From Luzula sylvatica (taxonomy: Eukaryota > Streptophyta > Magnoliopsida > Poales > Juncaceae): a DNA stretch of 64,000 bases. Shown piece after piece: positions 1 to 14,851 of the stretch. The position numbers were made by a program, and so were the translations under genes. The stretch is taken from positions 33,117,027 to 33,181,026 of the forward strand of contig OX326959.1 in the NCBI GenBank assembly GCA_946800325.1, given 5' to 3'. Numbering within the stretch: the first letter of the stretch is position 1; the number at the start of each line of letters is the position of its first letter. Below the pieces are notes generated by a model. The model ran no database searches, had not been told where the DNA came from, and was given only the letters and a program-made list of their open reading frames with translations.

Positions 1-3000
1 CAAATTTGAATGAATCATATTTAAATAAAAAAATCATTTTAAAACAACTAATGTTTTTATTTATAGTCGAAAATGTTTAAAAGGAAATATGTTAAGTAGA
101 AGTTTATTAGTTATGATATTTTGATTAAAAAAAAAAAAAAAAACTTAACACCATGCAAATTAATTTTGAATTTTGTACATGGATTAAAAAGAATGTTCTA
201 TCTAAAATATAGTATTGGCGAATTTCTTTAGGAGAGTTGTTATTTCATCTCATACCTTAATTATCGTCGACATCGTAAAAAAAAAATTATACATAAAAAA
301 ACATCACAAAACATATAAAAATCATATGAAGAACATGTAAATTCAGATTGATATTCAAATATATATAATTAACATCTAAAATACAGAGAGAAAAAAACTA
401 TATACGTAAAAAAAAAAAATCTTGTAAAATTGTCACGTGGTTTACATTTCCCACATGAACCGACAATCCAGTGCCTGGAGACTGGAGAGGAGAATCATAA
501 TTCATAGGTCACCTCGAGTTCATCCTCTCCATTCAAACACAAACAGAGATCTCCATTACATCCTTGCTGTAATTACTAATTACGGACTGCCGACCAGTGT
601 GAAAAATCGTTCATTCACACTACCATTAAATAAGAAAAGAAAAAAGAAATTCAGAGTATTTACTATTTATTTTGAAGAAAACAAAACTATTATATATCAA
701 TTAAGTGTTTGAATTATCAAATTAAACATCAAAATGTTTTATTTTTATAATAATAAATGGAGAAATTATCTTCCATCCATTTAATTGATGCCAATGAAAA
801 TTAAAAACACAAAATTCTTGCAATATATGATTTTTTGTCTCACACTCAACCAACTGGGATATGAACACATTAACAATTAAACATCAAAATATTATAAATA
901 TGAATATATTAATTATAACTTAATATGTTATGTGTATAATTATGCATGATGTGAAATATTGGATATTTATTAATATGTAAAGAATGTACATTGGAGTTTT
1001 CATATTGAAGCATTCACATCGGATCAAAATGTGTCATGCTTTTTGTATAATAATATTTTATGTTAATCATCTATCTGTACAACAGAAAATTCAATTTAAT
1101 AATAAATATTTCTGAACATAATTTTTTGTGTTGTTTTATCTTTCATTTATAATACAAAACTTATTTTCTGAACATAATTTTGTTACTTATATAGTAAAAA
1201 AAAAACAAAAAAACAAAATGTGAGTATGATGTAATTACTGAAGATTCACTCTGAATTCTGATAAATGAAGTGATCATAATTCATAACCCAATTAATAGAC
1301 AGACAATTGTCATGTATCAAAGTTGGATTCCAGCTTGCCAATTTTGGCTTCATACAAAAAAATTGTACTTTCTGCAATTCTATAATGTTTTGATGTTAGT
1401 AGTATCTAGAATAATGGACTTTTATGCAATTATATATTGTCTACAATTTATTATGCTTCGTCTTCGTGTATGATGTTTGTTTACAATTTAGTAATTTACA
1501 TGCACAAATATATTATGCTTTGCTTGATTTATTGGTCCTTTGACCCATGTTTTAATGGGTCATGCATGTGGTGTGTGTGATGCTCAATGTTGTTTATTAT
1601 TGTTTTTAGAACTATTTTTTTCCTTTAAATATACTTCAAATTGTTGGTCCAAGTCATTTGATTAAAATTTAATTCAATTAAGTTGATCATTGTAGAATCA
1701 TTTATGATGCTGAATGCTCTTCATTATTATATTCTGTTATTTGTAACAACTTTTTTGTATAATACATTTATTAGTCAACAACTCAACATCACTTGATTCA
1801 AATTTAGTGCATTTTTAGTTCATCATGCTTAAAATCATGTATAGATATTTCTAATTTCCACATAAAATCATTAATAAATCAAATAAATTTATTCAAAACT
1901 GGTTTCTTTGATTCATTATGGTAAAAATCTAGTTTCATTTTATCTTTGGAATTTGAACTATAACTATTAGTATATTGAAGAACATAATATGACTACAATG
2001 GCGATTAGTACCGGTTATATATATAAATTAAAAACATAATATTATAAAAAATGTTATTTAGATTTAATTGAAATTTAAATCCGTTATTAAATTCGTTATT
2101 TAATATTGATTTAATTAAAATTAATGAATTAAAACTGTTGATTGGATTTTAAAATTTGATTTATGATGTTTATGTTTATTTTATCTTTGAAATCAGAATT
2201 ATAATTATCAACGACTAAAATGACTAAGGCGAATTATAATTATTGAATTAAATTGTTACGATATTTATCTTCGAAATCTGAACTATCAGCGACTAAGGCG
2301 AATCATTAATATTAATAAATTTTATCGGTTAATCAGTAAATCACAAAATAGGTAATCTCCCAACTCGTTTCGTTTAACGTGTTTTACAACATTGATAGAA
2401 CCTGCCTCGAATATATATTATATATGATATATATCTAACTAATATTATATCAACTAACCTTCTTATTAATATATATCTGGATTGAATGTACCAACCAATT
2501 ATAATTATAATTATAATTATAATTATAATCTATATAAGTTCTAGAGTTGGAGAATGCAAGGGTCTCAAATCGTAATTTTTGACCCCACATCCATTTTGTC
2601 CCTATTCATGTATAGTTTATTTTATTCACTTGAATCATTTTTGTTCTTTTCGCTAGTGAATTAACTACATTCATTGCCCCTTATTATTGAAGAGAGAAAA
2701 TATATCAATAATAATTGGTGTGTGTTCCACAAGACCCATAATCATGGGCTTGAGAAATGGAGAGTATTTTACATAAATACCCTCCCATTCTGAAAATTTT
2801 GGTTATTTGTCCAATATAATTACTTAGATCCAAAATTAAGGAATGTCACTCATTAATATACTATATAGTTTTCTTTTACAAAATGTGAAATAAATTTCAA
2901 CACTTAATCGAATTATACAGTGATCGATCTTTCACTTGAAGGGATGCATATTTGTAAAATTTCAAAATTAAATGGCATTTAGAAGAAAACCAAGGTAGTT

Positions 3001-3796
3001 GGTAATGAAAGGAGATGGAAATGATTCTAAAACAGCATTAAGAAAGAGCTTCTTGATTTTGTTTTCATGTGAAAAAAGACTTCAAAACAACTTGCTTCAA
3101 AAAAAAAATAAAAAGGATTTTAAAACAGCTCATACATGCACAAACAGGATATAAAATTGCAAAAGTTCTCTTGTACTTGTACCATTGCAAAATCTTAAAC
3201 ACATATCTTTGCAAAATTAAAAAATGATGAATGTCCATATAAAAGTTTAAAATTCAAAATATCATTTACAACCTTCTCTCTAAAAAAAACAAAGAAAAGT
3301 AAATAAATGGACATATATGATATTTCTCATTCTTTATAAAAGCACACTTGATATTTTCACTTTTGTGTGGATATACATGATATTTCTTCAACATTATTGG
3401 GGTATTCATGATATTTTTACTTTTGCAGGAGGACACATGCATGAAATCATGCCTGTATAATATTCATGATATAAAAGACTAAAATCAGTCTTCGAGCAAT
3501 ACACATTTTAACTTTACTTGAAATTGTTTTTCCTAATTTGTATTTCCCTAATTGGTGAAGGACAAAAGCATCATATGCAAGGCCGTATATAGGCCCCTCG
3601 CCCCTCATTTCTTTATGCCTACTTTTCCTAATTTGTGTTTTGCCTTTTAGCGTGGTGATTGAAGAAATATATTGTCCTTTATCATAGTGAAATGATTCTA
3701 AGCTGTAATGATGAGTCTGTGAGCAACATTGCCAGTACCAATGATATAACAATTGTGGAAGTTACGTTCCAATTTGTTTAAATATCTTAAATTTTT
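1..3796. other. AT-rich intergenic DNA without a recognisable gene
   Basis: The stretch is strongly AT-rich, with poly-A/T runs and frequent stops in all frames. The short open frames (for example at 437-712, 1270-1473 and 3447-3752 minus) show no known domain, no clear splice pattern and no repeat in the window, so I do not call them genes. It holds a short alternating AATTAT microsatellite near 2495-2530 and a SINE-like relic around 740-890. Confidence 0.6.
740..890 (-). mobile_element. degenerate SINE-like repeat relic
   Basis: Read on the minus strand, the block contains a CAGTTGGTTGAGTG segment, an AAAAAATCATAT segment and a CATTGGCATCAA segment, in the same order as the better preserved copy at 50597-50746. 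The tRNA-like A-box is recognisable but the B-box is not. It is a remnant; the family assignment rests on similarity between copies in this window. Confidence 0.3.
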
Positions 3797-4180
3797 GGGG
3801 AATTCTTCGAAAATCCCTTATTTTTTTCTTGGAAATTATGAAAAATTCCTTATTTTGTTAGATTTCCTAATATCAATATATTATTTATTATAATGTTTTA
3901 ATATCTATGTATTATTTATTTTTTAACATTTTTTTAATTTTTTTATAATAGTTTAATATCTACTTATTATTTATTAAATTACAAAGATTTATAAAAAAAA
4001 AATTATGAAGGTATAATGGTCAATTTTAAAAAACATAACAAAAAGATAATGATTTTTTGAGAGAAACAAAAAATATATAAGGAGGGTTTAAGGAAATTTA
4101 AAAAAGATAAGAGGGTTTCTAAAAAGGCAAGAATTTTTTCATAATTTGCAAAAAATTTAAGGAGTTTTGATGAATTCGCC
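3797..4180. mobile_element. MITE, GGGGAATTC terminal-repeat family, copy 1
   Basis: The left end reads GGGGAATTCTTCGAAAATCC and the right end, reverse complemented, GGCGAATTCATCAAAACTCC, giving an imperfect terminal inverted repeat that continues into AAATTATGAAAAA-like subterminal sequence on both sides. The same termini occur on the element at 48635-48884. I could not identify a convincing target duplication, so the superfamily is unassigned. Confidence 0.6.
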
Positions 4181-4956
4181 TAACTTTTATAGTAAAATAT
4201 CTCTATTATCTTGAATTTTGGTTGTTTTGTAAATTATATTTTTCATCGAGTCAATTTGCTTACATAGTTTACAAACCAAACATAAATTATGTTTGTACAA
4301 TGTCTCTAGATTTGGATTGGAGCGGAGACCAGTGCCCACAATTTGTAGACAGTCTAATCTACTTTCCCCACTGCACGTTTATTCATATCATATCAACCGA
4401 AATATATCACGACGTCCCTGTCTAAATATACGATAATTTACAAGCTAAAAGCAATGGGGCCAATTATACTAAAGCTTTTGTTTATAAAAAGCGTTCAATA
4501 GATCCACATACTAATGTTTTTACTACCATATAATAAGGATTGACTAAAAGAAAAAAAAAGAGTAAAGCCCATAAAGTTGTTCTTTTTATACAAAAAAGGG
4601 CCTAATAAAAGGGAGCAAATAGATCCACATATCAACAAGTTCATCACTTTACAAACATAATGGAGACAATGCACCTTTTATACGGTCCAATATTACAAAC
4701 TAATCATAAAATAAAAACACACAATTACTAAGTTTGTCAATAAAAGTTCCTATACTAGTAGTAGTAAGAGAGAATTTTGATTTTTGATACCTGCAAGAAT
4801 CTTTGTCATCGCCGCGCTTCATTCTCTTCTTACGTTCTCCTCTACACAATATCAACAAATTACAAAAATACCCTTCACCTAGTGGGGGTTAAGAATGCAA
4901 TGTGGCTACAAATTTAACAAATTCCCTAATTCGTATATACATACAAATCATCTACT
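4181..4956. other. intergenic, 3' flank of the MPS1-like gene
   Basis: AT-rich DNA downstream of the minus-strand kinase gene. It probably includes its 3' UTR and polyadenylation region, but no single signal stands out. The open frame at 4222-4425 has no recognisable domain. Confidence 0.5.
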
Positions 4957-7469
4957 CTACTCTTCTTCCTCCTTTTCGATCCGAGTTATAACCTCGCCGA
5001 GTTCGCCACACAATCTCTTAACCTCGGCACGATCCCAATACGACCCGATCCTCTCCATTAACCTCCGAACAGGACCCTCCATTGGCAACGCGGGCGGCAT
5101 GAGAAACGGATGTTTCAACAGCTCGGAAATACGCCACCTGTCGTTCCTGTCCCACGCAAGACACCGCCTCATCAAGTCGATCAACCACGGGTTCGGTACC
5201 GGCTGGTATGAGATCTCGTGGTTTCGATTCGTCACCACCTTGAACTTCGCCCAGAACGTCGTGTAGTCCGCGAAGGGGGTCTTGCCGTAGACCATTTGGT
5301 AGAGTATGCAGCCCAAAGACCAAATGTCTGATGGTCTACCGCATTTAATGGGCGCACCGGTGGAATCTTCTTCGTTGCAGAGGAATGCTTCTGGCGACAT
5401 GTAGTTCAGGGTTCCAGCCTGGTAAAACAAGTCGAATTTAGGGTTTAGGGTTTTAGGGGGGTTTAGGATTTTTTTTTATTGTTGTACCTGAGCGTCGCGT
5501 TGAATATTGGTAGTGTCGTTCATGATGGCTTTGGCGATACCGAAATCGATGAGTTTTAACGAGCCTCGTACCAGTAGGAAATTAGCGGGTTTTAAATCTG
5601 AATGTACTATTCTTTCTTCGTGGATCGTATTAACCGCTTCGAGTATTTGCTACAAAAAAATAAAATGGTAAAAAAACATTTATAGAAGAATATTACATTT
5701 TAATATTTTATTGTACCTGCCAGTAAAAGCGAAGCCAATTCTCGTTGATACGAAGAGCACTCGAATCATTAGCTTCTCTCCATTTTTGAGAGACCATGTG
5801 AGCTAAATCTATTTCGCCATATTCGAGAACCATGTATATACAATTATCTTCCTTTATTCTTCCTTCTTTTGCTGTAGAAGAACCTTCTAGAAGCAAAGTC
5901 TTGTCCGTTATCTACAATAAACAAATAACTCATCAAAATAAATTATTGAAATTTATATATTTATATAATCATTTAAAATTTATACCTCGTAATCAATGAG
6001 TTGAATAATGTTGGTTTTGCCCTTGAGTTTGTTAAGATATTCAATCTCTTGACAAAACCCTAATGCAGTGGGATAATCTCGTCCCCTCAGTTTAATTTTT
6101 TTTAACGCGAAAATATTTTTCTCTGCTGAAATTACTTTATGAACCTCGCTACTCCCTCCAGATCCAATTTTGCCTAATTTTTGATAATATTTACCGTTCA
6201 CTTTGAAAAACATTTCTGAATCGTAACCCTTCTTTCTCGATTTATCTTTCTCTTTCTCTTTCTCCTTCTTCTCTTTTTTCTCGGTTTTGTCCTCTCGTGC
6301 TGATTCGGGCTCAAAGGAGACTTTCTTCTCAGCAGGGGCATTTTCGTAATTTGCCAAACGGGGTTCGAGTGTGCTTTGTTTGGTGATGCACGAGGAGTTC
6401 AAGACGGAGCATTGGGTTATTGGGTTTGGATTTATCTGGTTTGAATGGGTTATTGGGTACGTGATTGCAGGGTTCAAACGGGTTGTCTCTTCGAATCCTT
6501 TTTGGGGTATTGTATTTGAATTTGAGCCTTGGAATATCGTGCTGAGATTTTGAAGCATTTTAGTAGGGTTTGCTTCTTCTGTTAATGCTAGAGAATGCAT
6601 ATGTGTTGATACTTTGTGCTCCAATTTGGTTTCGGTATTTTGCGTTGGATAATTCTCCAGTTTGGTTTCGGTATTTTGCGTTGGATAATTCACCAGTTTG
6701 GGTTCAGTATTTTGTGTTGGATAATTCTCCATTTTGGTATCAGTATTCTGAGTTGGATTATTCTCCATTTTAGTATCAGTATTTTGTGTTGCGTAATTCT
6801 CCATTTTGGTATCAGTATTTTGCGTTGGAAAAGTATCTGCATTAAAACGAAATATTCATATACATACAAAATCATTCATCAAATCCAAGTATAGAATAGT
6901 ATAAAATTAAAATAGACGTACCTAGAGGAGCAACACTGACCATATAATTCAATTCATTCTCATTGTTGTTATTAGTATTGTTGTTATCAACTGGTACGTT
7001 CACTGGTACACTCGCTGATGCAGTTTTTCTGGTACCGGCATTTATGTTTTGGTTTCTAGCAGAAATGGATGATTTCGCGAGTGTGCTCTTTGTAGTCTGA
7101 GGTCTAGATACCAAAATTCGCCTTGCTCTCGGCATATTTGAAGTTGATTGAGTAGTACCTGAAAATAAATGCAAATCCAGCTTGATTAGCAGGTAAAATG
7201 TTAAATTCGTGCTTAAACCGTGATGAACGAACTAGCACAACACAGAAATAACGAAGATCGAGAGTTTAAACACGAATTCACAAATTCACGTAAACCCTGG
7301 GCTAAAATATGTCAAAATTAGCACAAAAAAATAGTGAAAATCAAATACCGAGGGGTTTATGACGCTCCAGAGCAGCTCGGAGATTGCGAAATGGATCAGA
7401 CGGCGAGAGGGAAGTAGATGAATTCGACGACGTGGAAGCTGAAGTAACGTTCGGATCTGCGGCGGACAT
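4957..7469 (-). CDS. MPS1: MPS1/TTK-like dual-specificity protein kinase, complete, six exons
   Basis: MPS1 kinases act at kinetochores in the spindle assembly checkpoint and in chromosome segregation. Coding exons on the minus strand: 7349-7469, 6922-7158, 5986-6836, 5717-5911, 5488-5649 and 4957-5418. All junctions are GT-AG, frames join without a stop, and the product is 675 aa. The N-terminal half is Ser/Asn-rich and disordered-looking. It holds about six copies of a 12-residue repeat ([11 protein letters not shown] type, about residues 123-190) and a Lys/Glu-rich stretch near 300-320. The kinase domain is at the C terminus: glycine loop GSGGSSEV near 344, catalytic Lys about 365, HSDLKPAN with Asp about 486, DFG about 503, and the activation segment ending [18 protein letters not shown] in place of HRDLKPxN and GTxNYMxPEA are typical of the MPS1 family. 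The ATG at 7469 is the first in frame, behind a pyrimidine-rich leader. Family call from memory of motifs; symbol by homology. Confidence 0.93.
6612..6836 (-). repeat. in-frame 36-bp tandem repeat inside the MPS1-like exon 3
   Basis: About six consecutive 36-bp units encode variants of the 12-residue motif [12 protein letters not shown], beginning right at the exon 3 acceptor. Units differ by point substitutions (ENYA, ENNP, VNYP, TEPK), all preserving the frame. It looks like a coding minisatellite that has expanded in the disordered N-terminal region. Confidence 0.9.
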
Positions 7470-8569
7470 AACTAGGGGTCGACTTAGAGCTTACTTGACG
7501 GAGAATGTCGGGAGCTGAGCCTGAGCAACCCTAGCTAGCGGGAGAGCTGAGCTCGAGAGTAGGAGAGAGAGAGAGAGAGAGAGAGGGGGAAAAGAGAGGG
7601 AAAGAAGAAGTTTCTGGAAAGATGAAACACATTCAGAATTTCTAATTGTTGGGCCGAGCCTTGGGCCGGGTTTGCCTTTATATGAAATGTAGGAAAAAAT
7701 GGACACGGTGTTTTGGTTAGAATGGAGAGAGAGTAAAGAGAAACAGTATTTACTATTTAGGTTCTCAATTTTTACCATTTTCTTGTGTTGCGTTTTTTCA
7801 CATTCATTTCAACATAGATTCTCAATTTTTACGATTTTCTTGTGTTTGATCGTCACATTCATTTTAATAATTAAATTATGATATGTATCGATATATAAAT
7901 TAGTAATTAGTTATTGTTTTTTTATGATCATTTTTTTTTTAGTTATTTATGTGTTCTTTAATTTACAAGATGTTTCAAGTATTTTGTGACATTCATTTAA
8001 TAATTAAATTATGGTATGTATCAAAATATAAATTAGTAATCAGTTAATGTTTTTTTATGATAATATTTTTTTTTGTAGTTATTTATGTGTTCTTTATTTT
8101 ACAAAATATTTTAAGTATTTTTATATTTTTTTCATATAATTGTGTAATACCTCGTACAATAACATTAATATAAAAATTATCATTTTATTAAAAAATAAAT
8201 ATTTTTCTTATCATAATGTAAAATAATTGTATTAATGTAAAATATTGCCTTGTTGTTTAGCAATGCTCGAGTTTAGAATAGAACATGCCATGTCAGCGGG
8301 CCGTTAAGAAATGAACCAAACAAAATATGCATATTTGATAAACAAAATATTAATTAAAAAATAAACAGAAAAATTACTTATTTATCCATTCATGAACCAC
8401 TCAATTTACTTATTTGCAAAACAAAATATGCATAACTCCTCATCCATAACTCAATTTACTTATTCATCGATAACTCGATTTATTTATTTAATTATTCATC
8501 CAGACACAAACAACTCAATTTACTCGACTAAAATCGTTTTGCTCCATTACTAGAAAATTATGGTCGAAA
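7470..8569. other. intergenic region between the MPS1-like gene and GH1 gene A
   Basis: Contains the MPS1-like 5' flank, with a GA/TC dinucleotide tract at about 7564-7586 that would lie in the leader or core promoter on the minus strand. Further on is an AT-rich direct duplication: a unit of about 130 bp starting near 7852 recurs near 7983 (shared motifs AATTAAATTATG, ATATAAATTAGTAAT, AGTTATTTATGTGTTCTTT). The last 220 bp match the 3' flank of GH1 gene C, marking the start of the duplicated unit. Confidence 0.65.
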
Positions 8570-11761
<3,192 letters not shown>

Positions 11762-11843
11762 GAAGTCTTTGGATTGCTTTCTTTCTTTCTTCTAATAGTA
11801 AGCTCTTGCTTTCTTGCTTGAGATATCATCTCGAATTGGGGGG

Positions 11844-11852
11844 GTTTATATA
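11844..11852 (-). promoter_or_regulatory. TATA-box of GH1 gene A
   Basis: TATATAAAC on the coding strand about 85 bp upstream of the ATG, in a segment conserved with gene C (22241-22249). The spacing fits a TATA-box with a short leader. Confidence 0.6.
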
Positions 11853-12186
11853 GGCAATTCTCCTTCGTCCTTTCTCATCCAGTGAAAAATACCGTCAAAT
11901 GAAATTATTACCCATTCTTGCTGGCAATCGAAGGGGGGCGTGAAACACGAGAGGGTTGGTAGGAGAAAGGGGAATGACGAAATGATAATAACCTCAACGG
12001 TAAAGAAGGGAATGGGGCGAGGTGATTTGGCGCAATGAGGGACGAGAGAAACGGGGAGGAGGAGGGACACTCGTTTGGCGCCAAGGACAATGAGAAAGAC
12101 GGGGTAGAAACTAGAGGGGAAATGGAGAGTGACTAGTGAGAGAGGAGGCCCAACCACGTGGAAGCCCAAGCTATTGTCACTTGTCA
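11853..12186. promoter_or_regulatory. upstream region of GH1 gene A
   Basis: This stretch is comparatively GC-rich and is shared with the gene C upstream region (from about 22250). Open frames inside it (11846-12187 minus) are by-products of the composition and are not conserved as protein between the two copies. Conservation between A and C comes from recent duplication and does not by itself show regulatory function. Confidence 0.5.
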
Positions 12187-12422
12187 ATCATATTCAATAT
12201 TTCAGAAATCGCTCGGCGCTCGTTGGTCGGCAGACGACCATCAAGCGTCAAGGATGATTAATCGAGATTAATCGGGAATCTCGGCGGAGCTCGGCGGATT
12301 TTTATTTTTTTATATTTAATATTTAAATTAATTAAACAAAATTACAAATCACAGTTTTTTTAATAAATTTTAAATAATTTAAGTAACAAAATACACTACG
12401 TCACTAAACTAACATAAACTCA

Positions 12423-12425
<3 letters not shown>

Positions 12426-12502
<77 letters not shown>
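12426..12502. repeat. AAT / TA microsatellite
   Basis: Uninterrupted trinucleotide run followed by a long TA dinucleotide run, inside the hAT element at 12195-12948. Confidence 0.95.
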
Positions 12503-12507
<5 letters not shown>

Positions 12508-12539
12508 AAATATGAAAAAATTTAGTCCAAATATATTTT

Positions 12540-12725
12540 TTTGAATAGTATCCGACAAACGATCGTTTTCATTATTGATGTCTAATTTTTTTGATGTCAA
12601 TGAAAATCCATTGGCAATCCATAACAAAAACGATCATTATTTTGAATAGTATCCCACAACCTCTCATAATATATGATTTTTTGTGCTTCACATTCAACCA
12701 ACTAAACTATGGACCCGTTGGCAAT
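12540..12725 (-). mobile_element. SINE-like repeat nested in the hAT element
   Basis: On the minus strand it shows the same A-box-like TAGTTTAGTTGGTTGA and AAAAAATCATAT blocks as the copy at 50597-50746, and on the far side the ATCCGACAAACGATCG-like tail region. The B-box portion appears rearranged. It is nested in the hAT element, next to poly-A tracts. Confidence 0.35.
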
Positions 12726-12956
12726 TCAAAAAAAAAAAAAATTTGCAAAAAAATTTGCAAAAAAAAAAAAAACTGTACACATCTAAAAATCGGCTCGGCG
12801 GTGGCTTGGCGGTCTTGGCGGACCCTTGGCGGCCGCTTGGCGGAAATCCGCCAAGCACAAAACGCCAAGAGTTTATCTTGACGGCGGACCCTCGACTACC
12901 GATTAATCGGTGATTAATCGGCCGCCAAGGCCGATTTCCAGAACACTGATCATATT

Positions 12957-13528
12957 TAGTGAAAAGTGGCTATAATTTTTTTGTTAAAATTTATTTTTAG
13001 GCTTCTATGTTGCACGGATTCGACAATGTAATATTTTTGTTGTACTGATTCGAGAATATGTATTGGACACAGTGATATAATATTTTTGTATACGATTTAA
13101 AATATAATTCAGATATGATGATACAAATAAAATTGATTTTTTGAAATATCCGCGCAATATAAATGGAGAGTGACTAGAAAGACGGGGTAGAAACTAGAGG
13201 GGAAATGGAGAGTGACTAGTGACTAGTGAGAGAGGAGGAAAGCCCAACCATGTGAAAGCCCAAGCTATTGTCACTTGTCAATCATATTTAGTGAAAACTG
13301 ACAAGTGGCTATAATTTTTTGTTAAAATTTATTTTACATTTTTTCTTTGTTTTGTTGCACGAATTCGACAATATATATTGGACACAGCGATATAATATTT
13401 TTATATATGATTTATAATATAACTATACAAGTAATATCGGTTTTTCAAAATATTCGTGCAACATAAACTATTTGCGTTGTTGGTTAATTGCCGCTCATCA
13501 ATTTTGTACATTTTGATATGTCTAATAC
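12957..13528. repeat. tandemly duplicated gene A upstream DNA
   Basis: The segment around 13160-13470 repeats sequence from 12090-12186 joined directly to 12950-13160, including the motif CCCAAGCTATTGTCACTTGTCAATCATATTTAG (split here only by the hAT insertion in the first copy). So a local duplication made two copies of the promoter-distal DNA. The shared text also resembles 23000-23240 and part of 55770-55850. Confidence 0.7.
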
Positions 13529-13536
13529 GTTTATAT

Positions 13537-14246
13537 TAGAGCTGGCAAAATCTGACCGACCCGAAAATCTGACCCGACCCGCCCGAACCCGAACCAGACC
13601 CGACCCGAAAATGTTGAAAAGTCAACGACCCGAACCCGAACCCGAATGATCCGAATCCGAAATCGAATGACCCGAACCCGAAATCGACCCGAAACCGAAT
13701 GACCCGAATCCGAAATTGACCCGAAACCGAATGACCCGAAACCCGAACGACCCGAAACCCGAACTAACCCGAAATCCGAATGACCCGAAACTCATGACCC
13801 GAATGACCCGAAACTCACGACCCGAATGACCCGAAAATTAAAATATTATTGTTAAAATCAATATAATATTGATAAAAAAATCCCGAATATCCGAAAACTA
13901 AATTTTTGGAAAATCAATTAATTCGAAATCAAATTTTGCGATATCCGAATTACCTAAAAATCAATATAGCCAAGAACCGAATGACCCGAAACCGAATGAC
14001 CCGAAAATCGAAACGACCCGGACCCGAATGACCCGAAAAACGAAACGACCCGAACCCGAATGACCCGAAAAACGAAGCGACCCGAACCCGAATGACCCGA
14101 AAACCGAAACGACCCGAACCCGAACGACCCGAAACCCAAAACGACCCGAACCCGAACGACCCGCGACCCGAACGACCCGATGATCCGAATGACCCGCAAC
14201 CCGAAACGACCCGAACCCGACCCGACCCGCCCGATTGCTACCTCTA
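13537..14246. mobile_element. hAT-type MITE built around a CCGAA/GACCCGAA minisatellite
   Basis: A 710-bp insertion between perfect 8-bp target duplications GTTTATAT (13529-13536 and 14247-14254). Ends are TAGAGCTGGCAA and, reverse complemented, TAGAGGTAGCAA. Almost the whole interior is short variants of GACCCGAA, CCGAATGA and AACCCGAA on the plus strand. The gene C side of the duplication lacks it. The open frame read from it on the minus strand (13954-14199, GSGSFRFSGH-like) is a product of the repeat, not a gene. Confidence 0.88.
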
Positions 14247-14270
14247 GTTTATATGTGCTTTATTATATTA

Positions 14271-14499
14271 ATGGGTTGTTTGGCAAGCGAAATTAGTAGA
14301 GTGGAATCGGATTATAAGGTGGAGGAGTAAAAAGTTTTGGAATTAGTAATTTCACAATTTGTTTGGATGCCCAAATTATAAGATAATGGAAAATATAATT
14401 TTTTGTTTGGTTGTTTATAAAATTCTGGAATTTCGTTATTGGAAATGTAAAACTAATGTTTCATTAAAATTAATATATTAATATTGATGTTAGCATTAA

Positions 14500-14565
<66 letters not shown>

Positions 14566-14848
14566 GTTAATCGTTAAATAGTATTAATTATAATATTATT
14601 GTAATATTAATTATAATATTACAATTATGATCAAATTATAATATTAATTATTGATTTAATAATTAGAGAAATATGCTCCACTTTGGCACTCCAACTTTTA
14701 TTGGAATTGAAATTTATCATAAAAATGGAATAATGAGATGCTCCATCATTTAATTCCCTTTCTAATTCTAGGATCCAAACAAAGAATTTATATTTGAAAA
14801 ATCTCAAAATCCAATTCCACCTCTAATTCCATGCATCCAAACACCCCC
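14271..14848. mobile_element. PIF/Harbinger-like MITE with TTA target duplication
   Basis: A 578-bp element flanked by TTA (14268-14270 and 14849-14851). The left end ATGGGTTGTTTGG matches the right end GGGGGTGTTTGG (reverse complement), and imperfect inverted similarity runs on for about 45 bp (AATTAG, GGTGGAAT, GGATT blocks). TTA target sites and a G-rich TGTTTGG terminus are typical of Tourist-like elements. A TTA microsatellite fills the middle (14500-14566). Confidence 0.7.
14500..14566. repeat. TTA trinucleotide microsatellite
   Basis: More than twenty uninterrupted ATT/TTA units inside the MITE at 14271-14848. Confidence 0.95.
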
Positions 14849-14851
14849 TTA

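Larger units (their letters stand above)
12195..12948. mobile_element. non-autonomous hAT element upstream of GH1 gene A
   Basis: A 754-bp element between perfect 8-bp target duplications ATCATATT (12187-12194 and 12949-12956). Imperfect terminal inverted repeats: CAATATTTCAGAAATCG at the left and CAGTGTTCTGGAAATCG at the right (reverse complement). Both subterminal regions are GC-rich, with repeated GGCGG, TTGGCGG and GATTAATCG motifs, while the middle is AT-rich. It has no transposase. A second tandem copy of the flanking DNA (near 13283) and gene C's flank (near 23046) lack the insertion. Confidence 0.9.

Noticed and set aside
437..712. 91-codon open frame on the plus strand
   Set aside because: No domain, start context or splice signal, and composition is like the surrounding AT-rich DNA.
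4895..5266. 123-codon plus-strand frame over the kinase gene
   Set aside because: It lies antisense to the last exon of the MPS1-like gene and is open only because that exon is GC-rich.
11846..12187. 113-codon minus-strand frame upstream of GH1 gene A
   Set aside because: The gene C counterpart does not keep it as a protein; it is upstream GC-rich DNA.
13954..14199. Gly/Ser/Phe-rich 81-codon frame resembling a repeat protein
   Set aside because: Entirely the reading of a GACCCGAA-type minisatellite inside a MITE.
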